DNA of 64,000 bases from Sacculina carcini (Eukaryota > Arthropoda > Thecostraca > Sacculinidae). Below are positions 45,355-60,240 of the stretch, piece by piece. The DNA is taken from positions 2,030,371-2,094,370 of the forward strand of contig OU696585.1 in the NCBI GenBank assembly GCA_916048095.2, in the 5' to 3' direction. A program made the translations under genes and the position numbers. The notes beneath the pieces were generated by a model that worked only from the letters and a program-made list of their open reading frames with translations, did not search any database and was not told where the DNA came from. The first letter of the stretch is position 1. Each line of letters opens with the position of its first letter.

Positions 45355-46763
45355 CACTCCTATTATCTTTGGGGTCAATTTGACCCCAAGCGATTTTCAA
45401 TTCAATATAACTTGATAACAATAATTCGAACTTGACTGATTTTTTGTGACTTTGTTCAAAATTGTCTACCAATTCGTTTATGTCCCAATTTCCTATTATG
45501 AATTAACAAATTTAATGTAAATTTTTATTTCTCACTACTTTGTTCCTTGGGGTCAAATTGACCCCATACAACTGGAACTCATACTGATAATTGGCATGAA
45601 TTTAAGCACATTTCAGTGGGTCTATTCATTTTCGTGGTTGGAACAGTGAGGAAAAACAAGCCTGAGCTTCCTCACGAGCTGCTGTGCATGAAAAATAGGC
45701 GAGTAAACTCTTCAATATTCGCCTATACAGATCGCACTACTGTGGCATCGTATTGCTCGAAAAGAAAGAAAAATGTGCTACTGATGAACACTATGCACAA
45801 GGATGGCGCCTTGAGCGCTCGAGAAGACAGAAAGACCCAAATGATTCTTGATTACAATGCTACAAAAGGAGGTGTTGATAATTTGGATAAAGTAACAGCT
45901 ACTTACAGCTGTCGGCGCATGACAGCGCGCTGGCCACTGGTTGTTTTCTTCCACGTTATTGATGTTAGCGCCCACAAAGCGTTTGTTCTCTGGCGCGAAA
46001 TCAACCAAGACTGGTGCAAAGGAAATCCTAGCAAAAAAAAGAAAATTTCTGGAGCAACTTCGAGAGAAGGGAATATCTGCCCAGAACATCAACAGCTGCA
46101 GCGGACGTGGTCAAACACATTCAGTCACAAGTATCGCCATTGTGCTGCGCCACGTGCAGCAGCGTCACGCACCACTTCGGGGAACCTGCCAGAAGCACAC
46201 GCGCAGTGTCCTCTGCCCTTGCAGCGTTTTGTGTGCGGCATCATATTACAATTCTATACATCTGCATGTGCGTTGCAGCCTTGTACATGTGTGTCATGTG
46301 TCGCAATAAACAGTCGGTCCAGAACACTCGCTCTGTGTGCTAGTGCAGCTCCGTGGTATGTAGCTTCGCCACACCATCAGCACATGCTGCGGTGCCTGTT
46401 AGAGGCAAAAAACGCGGTAGATGCCAAATGTGCCCTCACAGGAACGACTCAAAAACCAGCAGTGTCTGTTACAAATGCAGAAAGTACATTTGTAAGCAGC
46501 ATACGTGTACACTGTGCATTTCTTGTGTTCAATAATATCGAATATAGATGGAAAATGTGACTGCATTACGCGTTTTGCCGTTTATTTTATGTTGATGTTG
46601 TTCATATTTGGATAATTATGTAATTATAGTGTGAAAATATGCTAAACCTCTTAAATACATATTAAATGCATAATCTTAAATATGTTAAACCTCGTAAATA
46701 CAGCTGGGTCAAATTGACCCCAAAGGATAAAAAGTGTTAGTTTATTTGAAGGTAATACGAGGG
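45355..46763 (+). mobile_element. piggyBac element with broken transposase, unit 1
   Basis: Ends CACTCCTATTATC and GGTAATACGAGGG form inverted repeats. The flanks are TTGA (45351-45354, a mutated TTAA) and TTAA (46764-46767). Units 2 and 3 have the empty TTAA site. From 45616 the + frame encodes the C-terminal half of a piggyBac transposase: GTVRKNKPELP, then YNATKGGVDNLDKV, which holds the third catalytic Asp, then TARWPLVVFFHVIDVSAHKAFVLW. A frameshift follows. The Cys-rich zinc-binding tail is readable in another frame at 46400-46535 (CQMCPHR, CYKCRKYICKQHTC). The N-terminal half with the first two Asp is deleted. Internal GGGGTCAATTTGACCCC palindromes occur near both ends. Confidence 0.9.
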
Positions 46764-47096
46764 TTAAACAAAACTCACCATTTCAGCTCAATAACAACCG
46801 GATAACACAATTTTTCTTCGGCCAAAAAATGAAATACTATATATGTAAATACACACTCATACACACAGTCGAATTATTAAAGTCGTGGAAATGTACGTAT
46901 CCGCACTGACTGTGCATAACCTTACAATGAAATACCACTGAAAATTAAATAAAATAATGATCCAGTTCAGAAAGTTTTCTCAAAAGTAGCGTTTGAAAAA
47001 TCTGTTTTATTTCAGTGCATTATGCAATGATCAGTGGAACCACACAAAAAAATAGGCGAAAATTGTCTAGGTTATAGACCGATTGGGCAATATGTC

Positions 47097-47285
47097 TTTG
47101 AATGTTACAGCTGAGGAAAGATTGGCCAAGATGGTCACTCGCTTAACTATCAGTCACTAGATACGCCACTTTTAGATGCACTCACAATATGTACCATTTT
47201 AGCCAACGTCGATATTAATCGCATCGTATTTCGTCCGCTGATCGTTGGCCAAAATGGTTCGTTGGCCGAAACGGTAGTAGATCCA
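47097..47285 (-). mobile_element. Inverted-repeat joint element, left arm only
   Basis: This is the inverted counterpart of 36275-36490 (CAGCTGAGGAAAGATTGGCC ... CGTTGGCCGAAACGG). The right arm is missing here. It lies at the junction of units 1 and 2. Confidence 0.65.
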
Positions 47286-48128
47286 AACTAAATATGGATT
47301 TTCCGTTCAAAAACTGCAATCCGTCCTGAATTGAATCTTAATTTATCCGAGTCATACGCACCATGAATAGAAACACTTACACCCAATATGCGCTGTATCA
47401 AAATATATTGTCAACACTTCATATGACAGTGACAGAGACAACTGACCACGTGATCTGCATGTTTCAATAATAGACGATTTGCCAAGTTTCATTCAATATA
47501 TGATCAAGTCTCATCCTATAAACAATTTGCTAACATGTTTGTCATTCAATATTCACAATGAATAATAACAGACGAGGAACGCGATAATTTGATGTTTAAA
47601 AACAAAAATCAACAATGGTAATACAGTGATATCAGTTCTGGGACACGCACATCAAAAATCCTGCACAGTTCTGGGACATAAAACACAACATCTAAAAAAA
47701 TAAAACACACATCCTCATTGATACAGAATTCGTAGAGTTCACATTTGATATTGATAACGGCTCATAGAACGCACATGTGCGCGGTACTATCTTCATGCTC
47801 GCATTATGCTTGAAATTGTTGACCGCGTCAGATCCAGTATGATGGGCTGCATCAGCCGCAGTGCTGTCATCACCATCACCACAGGCGGTAGATCTGTGCA
47901 CACAACAAGATTTGGCTAGGTCATACGTATGTTCATAGTTCACACACATGCCAACTAGCATGTGAGACTTTGGACGAATCATCTCTGCGTGTCCATGGCG
48001 AGACACAATAGACATACAAACACACAGACACCCACACACATACACAGAGAGGTACACACACACACACACAAACAGAACCACACAGAGTACAAACACACCC
48101 ACACGCACAGACAACCACACAGAGGGAG

Positions 48129-48315
48129 GTGCCAGGTTTCGTCCAAGAGTCCAATGTGTCCAAGCTCTCACGCTGTTTCTCGCTCGTCCACTGTGAGGTT
48201 AGGTTAGGTTAGGTTAGGTAGAGCGTTAGTTTGTTTACCTTGGCACATTGGACTCTTGGATAAATGGGGAGTCGGTCCTACCTCTGTGTGGGACCGACTC
48301 CCCATTAGTCCACAG
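48129..48315. repeat. Nested inverted repeats with (GGTTA)n, unit 2
   Basis: An outer pair CCAAGAGTCCAATGTG and CACATTGGACTCTTGG encloses four GGTTA units (about 48196-48219). An inner hairpin follows: GGGGAGTCGGTCC, an 11-nt loop, and GGACCGACTCCCC (about 48268-48304). The block directly precedes the AC repeat in which the retrotransposon starts. Confidence 0.8.
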
Positions 48316-48317
48316 AG

Positions 48318-50440
<2,123 letters not shown>

Positions 50441-50445
50441 AGAGG

Positions 50446-50700
50446 TACACACACAATACTACTCACCTCTGCATCTACGCTCCACTCTATCTCGGTAACC
50501 ACTGGAATCGGCTCAACGTCTGGTTGTCCTGCGTCTCTTTCACCGCTGACTGCTGCGCCTACTCTGAATAGCACCTTCGTCTCAAACAAAACATCCACAG
50601 AACCTTCGATTGTATACAAGACATTGTTTGACTCATCCATAGAGTCTTGCCAGATCCTCTCCTAAGCGGCCTCATAGAAATGATGACACGAGGTAAAACA
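50446..50700 (-). pseudogene. FLYWCH ORF remnant, unit 2
   Basis: It reads MDESNNVLYTIEGSVDVLF ... VSGERDAGQP on the minus strand, like the middle of the unit 1 protein. The finger-coding part (39745-40390 in unit 1) is deleted. The C-terminal repeats are replaced by AC repeat and the retrotransposon end. Confidence 0.75.
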
Positions 50701-51179
50701 TAACAAGAGTATTGCCCATGTTAACCCACAACCCTCCGAATTGTGTGTTTGTATATCCTTACGATGCATTTACACTCGCACGTGGTTGTAAAATTTACGT
50801 TTATTTACGTTGAATGTTTGTTTTACGCTTATACGTTAACATAATAAACGTATATTTACGTTTACGTGGTTATACATTGCCCAATTTTACAATGTATTAT
50901 CAGCTTTACTTGCTTTATTTGTAGTTGTCGAGAAACTTGTTGATTTCTCATTTATAATCAGATTTACAGAATATATTTTATCAGATTAAATACATTATCA
51001 TATAGTTTACGTAGTTTATTTTACGATCACATAGCTTATTTTAAGGGCAATTATTTATGTCAAAGAATAATTCATGGCTTTACAGATTTTACTAATTACT
51101 AATTACAGATTTTATGGCTTTTGGCGTTATATTTGGCATACTTAAATCTCGTTTCTATTAATTAAATATTTTTCGTTAC

Positions 51180-51960
51180 TATTAAACCTGACTATTTTCC
51201 CCGAGTCAATGCCATTTTCAATACGACAACGATGTTAGTGAATAACACACGTTGACAGTATATGAATCTGGACAGAGACACTTAAATTGATAAATTTCAG
51301 CTTAAAATTAAGATTTCCAAGTTTTTTCACTCTTAAACCTGACTATTTTCCCCGAGTCAATGCCATTTTCAATACGACAACGATGTTAGTGAATAACACA
51401 CGTTGACAGTATATGAATCTGGACAGAGACACTTAAATTGATAAATTTCAGCTTAAAATTAAGATTTCCAAGTTTTTTCACTCTTAAACCTGACCATTTT
51501 CCCCGAGTCAATGCCATTTTCAATACGACAACGATGTTAGTGAATAACACACGTTGACAGTATATGAATCTGGACAGAGACACTTAAATTGATAAATTTC
51601 AGCTTAAAATTAAGATTTCCAAGTTTTTTCACTCATAAACCTGACTATTTTCCCCGAGTCAATGTCATTTTCAATACGACAACGATGTTAGTGAATAACA
51701 CACGTTGACAGTATATGAATCTGGACAGAGACACTTAAATTGATAAATTTCAGCTTAAAATTAAGATTTCCAAGTTTTTTCACTCTTAAACCTGACCATT
51801 TTCCCCGAGTCAATGCCATTTTCAATACGACAACGATGTTAGTGAATAACACACGTTGACAGTATATGAATCTGGACAGAGACACTTAAATTGATAAATT
51901 TCAGCTTAAAATTAAGATTTCCAAGTTTTTTTACTCTTAAACCTGACCATTTTCCCTAGT
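51180..51960. repeat. 151-bp satellite, about 5 copies (unit 2)
   Basis: Starts at 51186, 51337, 51488, 51639 and 51790 share CCTGAC(T/C)ATTTTCCCCGAG. Copies are nearly identical, with alternating T/C variants. The 65-aa ORFs at 51386 and 51688 are identical because they lie in repeat copies two periods (302 bp) apart, and are not genes. Confidence 0.95.
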
Positions 51961-52718
51961 TCTCCCTTGAGGGGCAATTATTTCTGTCAAGAAATAATGT
52001 AAGGTTTAAAATTTACCATTAACATTGATATACATTAGGCTTAACATTAAAATTGTTCTCAAAAAGCACTAAAAACCCTGAAAATATCTAAACAAATGTT
52101 TCTTGAATATATCTTTAATTTATCTAGACATTATTGATCATCATATGACGCATTATGGATGCGCCTACCTCCTTTAACCCTTCAATACAGACTTATACTG
52201 AAATACAACCAAAATGGCCGTCTTACACGTTTACAGGTATAATGGCTTTGTGCGTTATATTTGGCGTCCTTAAATCTCGTTTCTACCTAGGAATCTAGGA
52301 TCTAGGATACCTAGGATCGTTTCTCCCTTACACCTAATAACACACTCCACATAGGCCAATATCAATCCTAATGAAAAACATACAGCTGACCGAATAATTA
52401 AAGCCCACAAACTACCAAAAATACAAGTTTACGATCCCTCTAGCTCTAACTATGCAGTAGGGAGAGTTAAAACCTCTACAAACAGTATAAATATCATACA
52501 CAACCTCATTATTAACCCGAATCACATGGACCGATTTGCTAAAATCAGAATAACAACCCTTTGGCTCAAATAAGACAATCAATGAAATATTAACCTAAGA
52601 CATCAAAGCATTTTATTGCTAAAATAAATCACCTATCATACAAATACAATAAAAACACCCGAGTTACCGAACCACAAAGCAACACTCGACGAACCACACA
52701 CAGGATATGATCAATGTT

Positions 52719-54248
52719 TAATGTCAATGTCAATTTAGACACGTTTTCTACAGCAAATTATCGCCCCATTTCCCTTCTAACATTCTCAGCCAAAATTATT
52801 GAAGCTGCAATTTACAAACAATTATCGCATTATATCATGGATAACAATTTTGTCGATCAATTTCAATCTGGTTTTATCAAACATAGATCCACCGAAACCG
52901 CTCTTCTCAAAATTCAAAATGACGTTCTCCATCAGTTTTCATCTAAAACTCCAATTATCCTTATTTTAATCGACCTTTCCTCAGCTTTTGATTTAGTTGA
53001 TCATTCTGTCCTCATCCAGGATCTTCGTTCATTTGGTATATCTGATTCTGCTCTTTCACTGTTCATTTCTTACCTATCTGACCGTAGCTTTTCTGTCCAA
53101 ATTGATTCCGATGAGTCCCCTTCACATCCAATCACTTCTGGTGTCCCTCAAGGATCTATCCTCGGTCCCATTTTGTTCAACATTTTCATGTACTCCATTT
53201 GTCCTCTCCTCCGATCCATGTCTCTATCTTATCACCTTTTTGCCGACGATATACAAATATATTTACCTGCTTTTCGCGAGAACGATATTCCTAACATATT
53301 CAACGCTATCAATTCCTGGGCTTCCTCTAGATCACTTGTTATTAACCACTCTAAAACCCAATTCCTACTATTGCAAACCCCTTGTATGGATTTCCAAGTG
53401 AACCAACTGAAAATACTGCCTCACGTTAAAAGTCTTGGTGTATATATTGATGCCTCACTCAGCTTCTCTCACCACATTAAAATCACTTTACGAAAGTGTC
53501 GCTATATACTACGTAACCTCTATATGTCGCGTAAATACCTAGATCAACGTTCCTCCATTGCTCTAATTAATGCCTTTATTTTCCCCCATCTAAATTATTG
53601 TTCCTCTTTGTTTTATTCTCTACCAAAAAAAGACATTTCTTCCTTCCAATCTATTCTCAACCAATCGTGCCGTTTTGTTTTCAGACTTCCTTCCCGTCAT
53701 CCTACCTCTCGACACCTAAAAACATTGAGATGGCTTCCTTTTAAATATATGACCCAACACAAAATATGCTGTCTCACTTTCAAATTGATCAACTCCCCCT
53801 ATCCTCCACCCTATCTGAAGGAGCTGGTAGTGCCAGTCTCACACAACACTAACACTCGATCATCTAGTGCCCTTCTAGAACCCCGAGCAGTTTCCGAATC
53901 ATCATGGTCTTCCAAATCCTTCCAATACATTGCCCCCCGTCTGTACAATAAACTTCCCCGTTCAATTATATCTTCCAGTTCCTATAAATCTTTCAGCAGA
54001 AAATTATATAAACATCTTTTGGATGTGTACATAGATTCATGAGCCAACACCGATATTATTCGTTTTTCTGTTGTATACGTGTTTTTGTGTAACTCTTGTG
54101 TGTCTTATCCCGCTGTGAGCCCAAGATTTTATTTTTCTTATGATGCATTTTCATTTGTGTGTACATTGTGTGATTTGTATGTATATTTTCATCCATGCCA
54201 ATACTTTGTTGTATAAAGTGGCAATACATTTCTGATTTCTGATTTCTG
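52719..54248 (+). mobile_element. CR1-like retrotransposon, 5'-truncated with open RT, unit 2
   Basis: The insertion is bounded by AATGTT (52713-52718 and 54249-54254). Unit 3 has the empty site at about 62290-62310. The frame is open to 54042 with all core reverse transcriptase blocks: NYRPISLLTFSAKIIEA, FQSGFIKHRSTETAL, LIDLSSAFDLVDH, SGVPQGSILGPILF, FADDIQIY and the C-terminal LPSRHPTSRHLKTLRWLP region. The 3' UTR ends in about three TTTCTGA units, a CR1-group hallmark. The endonuclease and ORF1 are missing. The intact frame suggests a recent insertion. Confidence 0.92.
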
Positions 54249-54997
54249 AATGTTCGAATTCAACAACACCGCTTTAACCCATCAAAGGGTTTAAAAATAA
54301 TTTATATTTCAATAAAAATGATGAGATTTAAAAACTCACCAAAAACTCAAATTTAGTGACAAATAGACAATATTCCTAAAAAATATTGAGCATATATATA
54401 TAGAATATAGCGGAGCCACTAGCGTCACACGTTGCAACATGTTTCGCAGTTTCTGAGATAGTGCTAAATTCAATTTAATGTTACCTGAATTCAAGAAATT
54501 GATGAAAATAAATTAACATTTTCGATGGGCTGAAACAATATTTAATTCAAATTGAATGCTTTAATTTATTCTATATGTGAAAGCCTGGACAAACGTCAAA
54601 TGCCCCAAATTTGAAAGCAACTTGGTTTTGCTTTCGATTTCTTTTGTTCAGCGATAATTAAATATATTTCTAGGCATTAAAATTGAACAGACATAAGCAG
54701 AGATAAATAAACATTCTCTATTGAGCTTAGTGGGAATAATGTCATTCGCGTCACGCGTGCAACACATGTCCAGTGTAACCATACAGAAACAGCACATCTC
54801 ATTTACATACCTGTTTGTATTTAACATTTTACAATTCACGACACTTACCAACTTTGATCCATTACACGAGTATTGCTGATAGATTATCAAAACACGCACC
54901 AAACATATAAATCTGTCAGCTAGTCAGCTAGCATCACACAACTGAAATTGAAGCTATCATTGATATATCACTGTTGACATAACGTGTTGCAACACTG

Positions 54998-55207
54998 ATG
55001 CTAAACAAGCTCAAACTGCTACCATTGATCTTGCCAATCAGGACCAATTTTCTGCAACATTGTGTCTATTTAAAGCTTAGGCGAGCAGAAGAGACGGGCA
55101 GACACAATCACACAAACATGCACACCCACACCAACACACAACCACCGGCATGCAAATATCAGCGCAAATATTATTACGCAATGTCTTATCAGTGCAGCAA
55201 GAACTGA
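54998..55207 (+). other. Conserved 69-aa frame after the TATA-like block
   Basis: MLNKLKLLPLILPIRTNFL ... recurs nearly unchanged at 44924-45133 and 63048-63257. Since the units are recent duplicates, conservation alone does not prove coding. The block CCAAT/CCAAT/TATTTAAA lies inside this frame (55034-55074), which argues that it is regulatory rather than coding. Confidence 0.3.
55034..55074 (+). promoter_or_regulatory. CCAAT/CCAAT/TATTTAAA block, unit 2
   Basis: The two CCAAT boxes and TATTTAAA have the same spacing as in unit 1. Confidence 0.45.
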
Positions 55208-55705
55208 TATTGATGAAAACACATAACTGAAGTTGTCTGCATTAAATATCTTGCCGTCTTAAGTGTAAAAGTCCTGAAATGCATATAATATTCATAAAGG
55301 ATACCACACTGTAATTAACAAAGTGTACTTACCTTATACTCTTAAACGAAACTCACCATTTCAGCTCAATAACAAGCGGATACCACAACTTTTCTTCGGC
55401 AAAAAAATTAAATACTATATATGTGAATACACACATACAGTCGAGTTATTAAGTCGTGGAAATGTACGTGTCCGCACTGAAACTTACTGTGCATAACCTT
55501 ACAAGGAAACACCACTGAAAATTAAAGAAAAATAATGATCCAGTTCAGAAAGGTTCTCAAAAATAGCATTTGAAAAATTGGTTTTATTTCAGTGCATTAT
55601 GTAATGGTCAGTGGAACCACACAAAAAAGGGCGAAAATTGTCAAGGTTAAATTGTACGTCAAATTGTCAAATTGTACGTCTTTAAATGTCACGTTCACAC
55701 GATAA

Positions 55706-56070
55706 AAAGTTTGAAAGCCACTGAAGCTACATACAGCTGAGGAAAAATTGGCCAAGCTGGTCACTCGCTTAAGTTTCAGTCACTAGATACGCCACTGTCA
55801 GATGCGCTCACAACATATACCATTTTAGCCAACGTCGATATTCATCGATATTCAGGGGTTACGACCGTTTTAGCCAACGAACCATTTTGGCCAACCGCTC
55901 AGCGGACGAAGTACGATGCGATGAATATCGATGAATATCGACGTTGGCTAAAATGGTACATCTTGTGAGCGCATCTGACAGTGGCGTATCTAGTGACTGA
56001 AACTTAAGCGAGTGACCAGCTTGGCCAAGTTTTCCTCAGCTGTATGTAGCTCAGTGGCTTTCAAACTTTT
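55706..56070. mobile_element. Inverted-repeat joint element, both arms
   Basis: The left arm AGTTTGAAAGCCACTG ... TTTAGCCAACGTCGATATTC and right arm CGACGTTGGCTAAAATGG ... CAGTGGCTTTCAAACTTTT are inverted copies. The centre is near 55860, and the centre-proximal part of the left arm is deleted. CAGTGG...CCACTG ends resemble hAT elements, but I saw no clear 8-bp duplication. It sits at the junction of units 2 and 3. Confidence 0.75.
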
Positions 56071-57167
56071 GAGCGATTAAAAACGTAATCACAACGTAAT
56101 CATCGCACAATGCACTGTAACATAATCTCTATCAAAGTATATATCTGAATAAATTTTCGATGTTTTATTGACATACTCTTTTGATTTCCAATTTTTTTAA
56201 AGTCTTATTGACATGTTTAAGTTTCTTTTCATATAAAGTGTCATAGCAAGATGTGTTATATGTGTTATGTGTTATATGTGCTCTTCTGTTATAAGAGGTA
56301 AGAACGTAAAACTAAATACGGATTTTCCGATCAAAAACTGCAATCCGTCCTGAATTAAAACTTGATTTATCCGAGTCTTACGCACCATGAATAGAAACAC
56401 TTACACCCAATATGCGCTGTATCAAAATATATTGTCAACACTTCATATGACAGTGACAGAGACAACTGGCCACGTGATCTGCATGTTTCAATAATAGACG
56501 ATTTGCCAAGTTTCATTCAATATATGATCAAGTCTCATCCTATAAACAATTTTCTAACATGTTTGTCATTCAATATTCACAATGAATAATAACAGACGAG
56601 GAACGCGATAATTTGATGTTTAAAAACAAAAATCAACAATGGTAATACAGTCATATCAGTTCTGGGACACGCACATAAAAAATTCTTCACAGTTCTGGGA
56701 CATAAAAAAACAACATCGTAAAAAATAAAACACACATCCTCATTCATACAGAATTCGTAGACTTCACATATGATATTGATAACGGCTCATAGAACGCACA
56801 TGTGCGCGGTACTATCTTCATGCTCGCATTATGCTTGAAATTGTTGACCGCGTCAGATCCAGTATGATGGGCTGCATCAGCCGCAGTGCTGTCATCACCA
56901 TCACCACAGGCGGTAGATCTGTGCACACAACAAGATTTGGCTAGGTCATACGTATGTTCATAGTTCACACACATGCCAACTAGCATGTGAGACTTTGGAC
57001 GAATCATCTCTGCGTGTCCAGGACGAGGCACAATATACATACAAACACACAGACACCCACACACATACACAGAGAGGTACACACACACCCACACACAAAC
57101 AGAACCACACAGAGTACATACACAACCACACGCACAGACAACCACACAGAGGGAGGTGCCAGGTTTC

Positions 57168-57335
57168 GTCCAAGAGTCCAATGTGTCCAAGCTCTCACGC
57201 TCTTTCTCGCTCGTCCACTGTGAGGTTAGGTTAGGTTAGGTAGAGCGTTTGTTTGTTTACCTTGGCACATTGGACTCTTGGACAAATGGGGAGTCGGTCC
57301 TACCTCTGTGTGGGACCGACTCCCCATTTGTCCAC
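57168..57335. repeat. Nested inverted repeats with (GGTTA)n, unit 3
   Basis: This is the same structure as 48129-48315. The outer pair is CCAAGAGTCCAATGTG and its complement, with three GGTTA units (about 57222-57240) inside. The inner hairpin stem, about 19 bp (ACAAATGGGGAGTCGGTCC), is perfect. Confidence 0.8.
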
Positions 57336-57382
57336 AGAGGTACACACACACACACACATACACACACACACACACACACACA

Positions 57383-59460
57383 GAGAGAAGCGGGACACAC
57401 AAAACCGAGTGCGATCACAGCACGACGAAGACGAGGCCAGATCCCGCGGCGTCAGAGCCAAGTGCGTCGACGGAGACATTGGCGCAGCTCTCCGCCAGCT
57501 GACATCCAGCGACTGCTTGGCCGAGCACGACGAGGCAGTGACCGCTGAGCTCGAGCGCAAGCACCCGCCTGCATTGCCGGACGAGCAGCTGCAGATGCAT
57601 GACGCCGGAACACTGCCGATTTTTGAGGAGCACGAACTCCGCTCCGTCGTGCACTCGATGCCCAAAGGTTCATCGGGAGGACTGGACGCTATACGGCCGC
57701 TACATCTCCGCCAGCTCATCGCGCCACAGACGACTGGAGCGGGCGCCCAGCTGCTGAAGGCACTGACGCAGCTGTGCAACTGTTGTGCACAGGGTCGCAT
57801 CCCGGACCTCGTGCTCGACGCATTCTACAGCGCGCGACTAATCGCATTGCGCAAGAAGTCCGGCGTGCTGCGCCCAGTAGCCGTCGGCAGTGTTTTACGG
57901 CGCCTCGCCAGCAAACTGATCGCTGGCAAAATGACGAGAGCAGTCGCACAGCAGTTGCGCCCCGTTCAGCTCGGAGTGGGGTGCAAGCTGGGCTGCGAAG
58001 CGGCCGTGCACGCCACGCGCACCTTCGTCAATGAGGCTGACGGTCGGCATGGTCACATTCTGCTGAAGCTGGATGTGACCAACGCCTTCAACACCGTCAG
58101 TCGGCGCGCGCTGCTCGACGAAGTCGCCCGTCGTTTCCCCACTGTACCACGGCACCACGCGAATCTGGTTATGTCGCGGTGTACAGCAGGGAGACCCGCT
58201 AGGGCCCGTGCTGATCGCCCTCGCCGTCGACCCGGTGGCCCAGTCTCTCCAGTCGCCTCTGAACGTGTGGTACCTGGACGACGCCACACTGGTAGGCCCA
58301 GAGATGTCGTGCTTGCGGACGTAAACCGCCTGGTACCGGCCCTCGGCAGCATTGGCCTCGAGCTCAACGCTGGTAAATGCGAGCTCGTGAGCTTGGGTCC
58401 AGCCACTGGCACACGACCAGCAGAGACCGAGCACCCGCCGCCACATCACTGCATCACTCCTGCCGCCACATCACTGCTCGCTTCAGCCACGATCTCGCCG
58501 CTATCCGACCTGCATCTGCTCGGCGCACCAGTGCAGACTGGCGGAATTGCAGAGACGCTGAAAGAAATCAAGGCCAAGACGTCCCTGCTGATTCAGCGCT
58601 CATCCAACATCGGCTCGCACCCGGCGCTGTTCTTTCTCAGAATATATGCGTCGGTTCCGCGGGCAATGTATCTGCTAAGAGCAGCGCCGGTGTACCAGGC
58701 CCGCGCACAAATGGGTGACATCGACGAGCAGCTGAGATCGGCCATCAGTGATTGCTGCAATGTCGCCATGTCGGACGACATGCTCCTCACAGCGGCGCTC
58801 GGCTCTCAGCGCTGCCTGTCGCCAACCTCGGTTTGCTGCTGCCAGACGAAGCCGTGCGAGTCGGCGTGGCGTTGCGACTTGGTGCCGCAGTGCAGGAACC
58901 GCACATATGTCACTGCGGTGCCACAACTGACAGGTGGGGCCACCATAGCCTCTCCTGCAGTCGCAATGCCGGCCGCCTGCCACGCCACACGGCGCTGAAC
59001 AACATCATTCGCCGCAGTCTGGCGTCGGCAAGAATCGCCGCGGTGCTGGAGCCACGAGGCCTGGACCGCGGCGACGGCCGCCGACCGGACGGGATTACCG
59101 CGTTCCCAGTGAGGCACGGTAAGTCGCTGCTCTGGGATGTGACCTGCGTCAACACGTTCTGCAGCACACATCTGCTGAACGGCGCAGTCACTTCCGGGGC
59201 AGCAGCGCAGGCGGTAGAAGATCGAAAGCGGCGGCGCTACGCAGAACTGTGTCAGCGGTACGATTTCGTGCCGATGGCTATCGAGACCACCGGCGTGATG
59301 GGGGCATCCCTGGACGACTTCTTCAAGCTCCTGGGCGGAAGAATGAGCGAGTGTTCAGGGGAGCCGCGAGAGCCTGGCGCCTGGCCGTCATTCGTGGCAA
59401 CGCCGCCTCCTTTGTAATGTAGTATTGTGAATATGTGTACGCGTTTGTAAATCTACTTGT
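57383..59460 (+). mobile_element. R2-superfamily (RLE) non-LTR retrotransposon, unit 3 copy
   Basis: This copy is longer than that in unit 2 because it keeps the stretch around ALRQLTSSDC ... SSGGLDAIRPLHLRQL before the RT. RT core: LRPVAVGSVLRRLASK, ILLKLDVTNAFNTVSRRALL, RGVQQGDPLGPVL and VWYLDDATL (the last two out of frame with the rest). The CCHC (CHC ... HHSLSC) and endonuclease (RRPDG, LLWDVTC, EDRKRRRY) follow in a third frame to the stop near 59417. The frameshifts before QQGDPLGP and near 58800 are shared with unit 2. AC-type repeats flank both ends. It is inactive. Confidence 0.88.
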
Positions 59461-59611
59461 TTGTTACACACAAAGACACCCACACAGAGAGGTACACACA
59501 CAAAGACACCCACACAGAGGTACATACACACGCAAAAAGACACCCACACGCAAAAAGACACCCACACAGAGTTAAACGCACAAACACACCCACACAGAGA
59601 GGTACACGCAC

Positions 59612-59850
59612 AATACTACTCACCTCTGCATCTACGCTCCACTCTATCTCGGTAACCACTGGAATCGGCTCAACGTCTGGTTGTCCTGCGTCTCTTTCAC
59701 CGCTGACCGCTGCGCCTACTCTGAATAGCACCTTCGTCTCAAACAAAACATCCACAGAACCTTCGATTGTATACAAGACATTGTTTGACTCATCCATAGA
59801 GTCTTGCCAGATCCTCTCCTAAGCGGCCTCATAGAAATGATGACACGAGG
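59612..59850 (-). pseudogene. FLYWCH ORF remnant, unit 3
   Basis: It is the same truncated form as at 50446-50700, with the same internal deletion joining an ISMRPLRRGSGK-like stretch to MDESNNVLY... (in another frame). It follows the retrotransposon end and an AC-rich stretch. Confidence 0.75.
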
Positions 59851-60240
59851 TAGAACATAACAAGAGTTTTGCCATGTTAACACACCACCCTCCGAATTGT
59901 GTGTTTGTATATCCTTACGATGCATTTATACTCGCACGTGGTTGTAAAATTTACGTTTATTTACGTTGAACGTTTGTTTTACGCTTATACGTTAACATAA
60001 TAAACGTATATTTACGTTTACGTGGTTATACATTGCCCAATTTTACAATGTATCATCAGCTTTACTTGCTTTATTTGTAGTTGTCGAGAAGCTTGTTGAT
60101 TTCTCATTTATAATCAGATTTGCAGAATATATTTTATCAGATTAAATACATTATCATATACTTTACGTAGTTTATTTTACGATCACATAGCTTATTTTAA
60201 GGGCAATTATTTATGTCAAAGAATAATTTAATGTTTAACA

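Noticed and set aside
48196-48219. Interstitial telomere or chromosome fusion point
   Set aside because: There are only three to four GGTTA units, repeated with the tandem unit and enclosed in an inverted repeat. That is too short for a telomere remnant.
51386-51885. Two identical 65-aa ORFs as a gene family
   Set aside because: They are offset by exactly two satellite periods (302 bp) and are a by-product of the 151-bp array.
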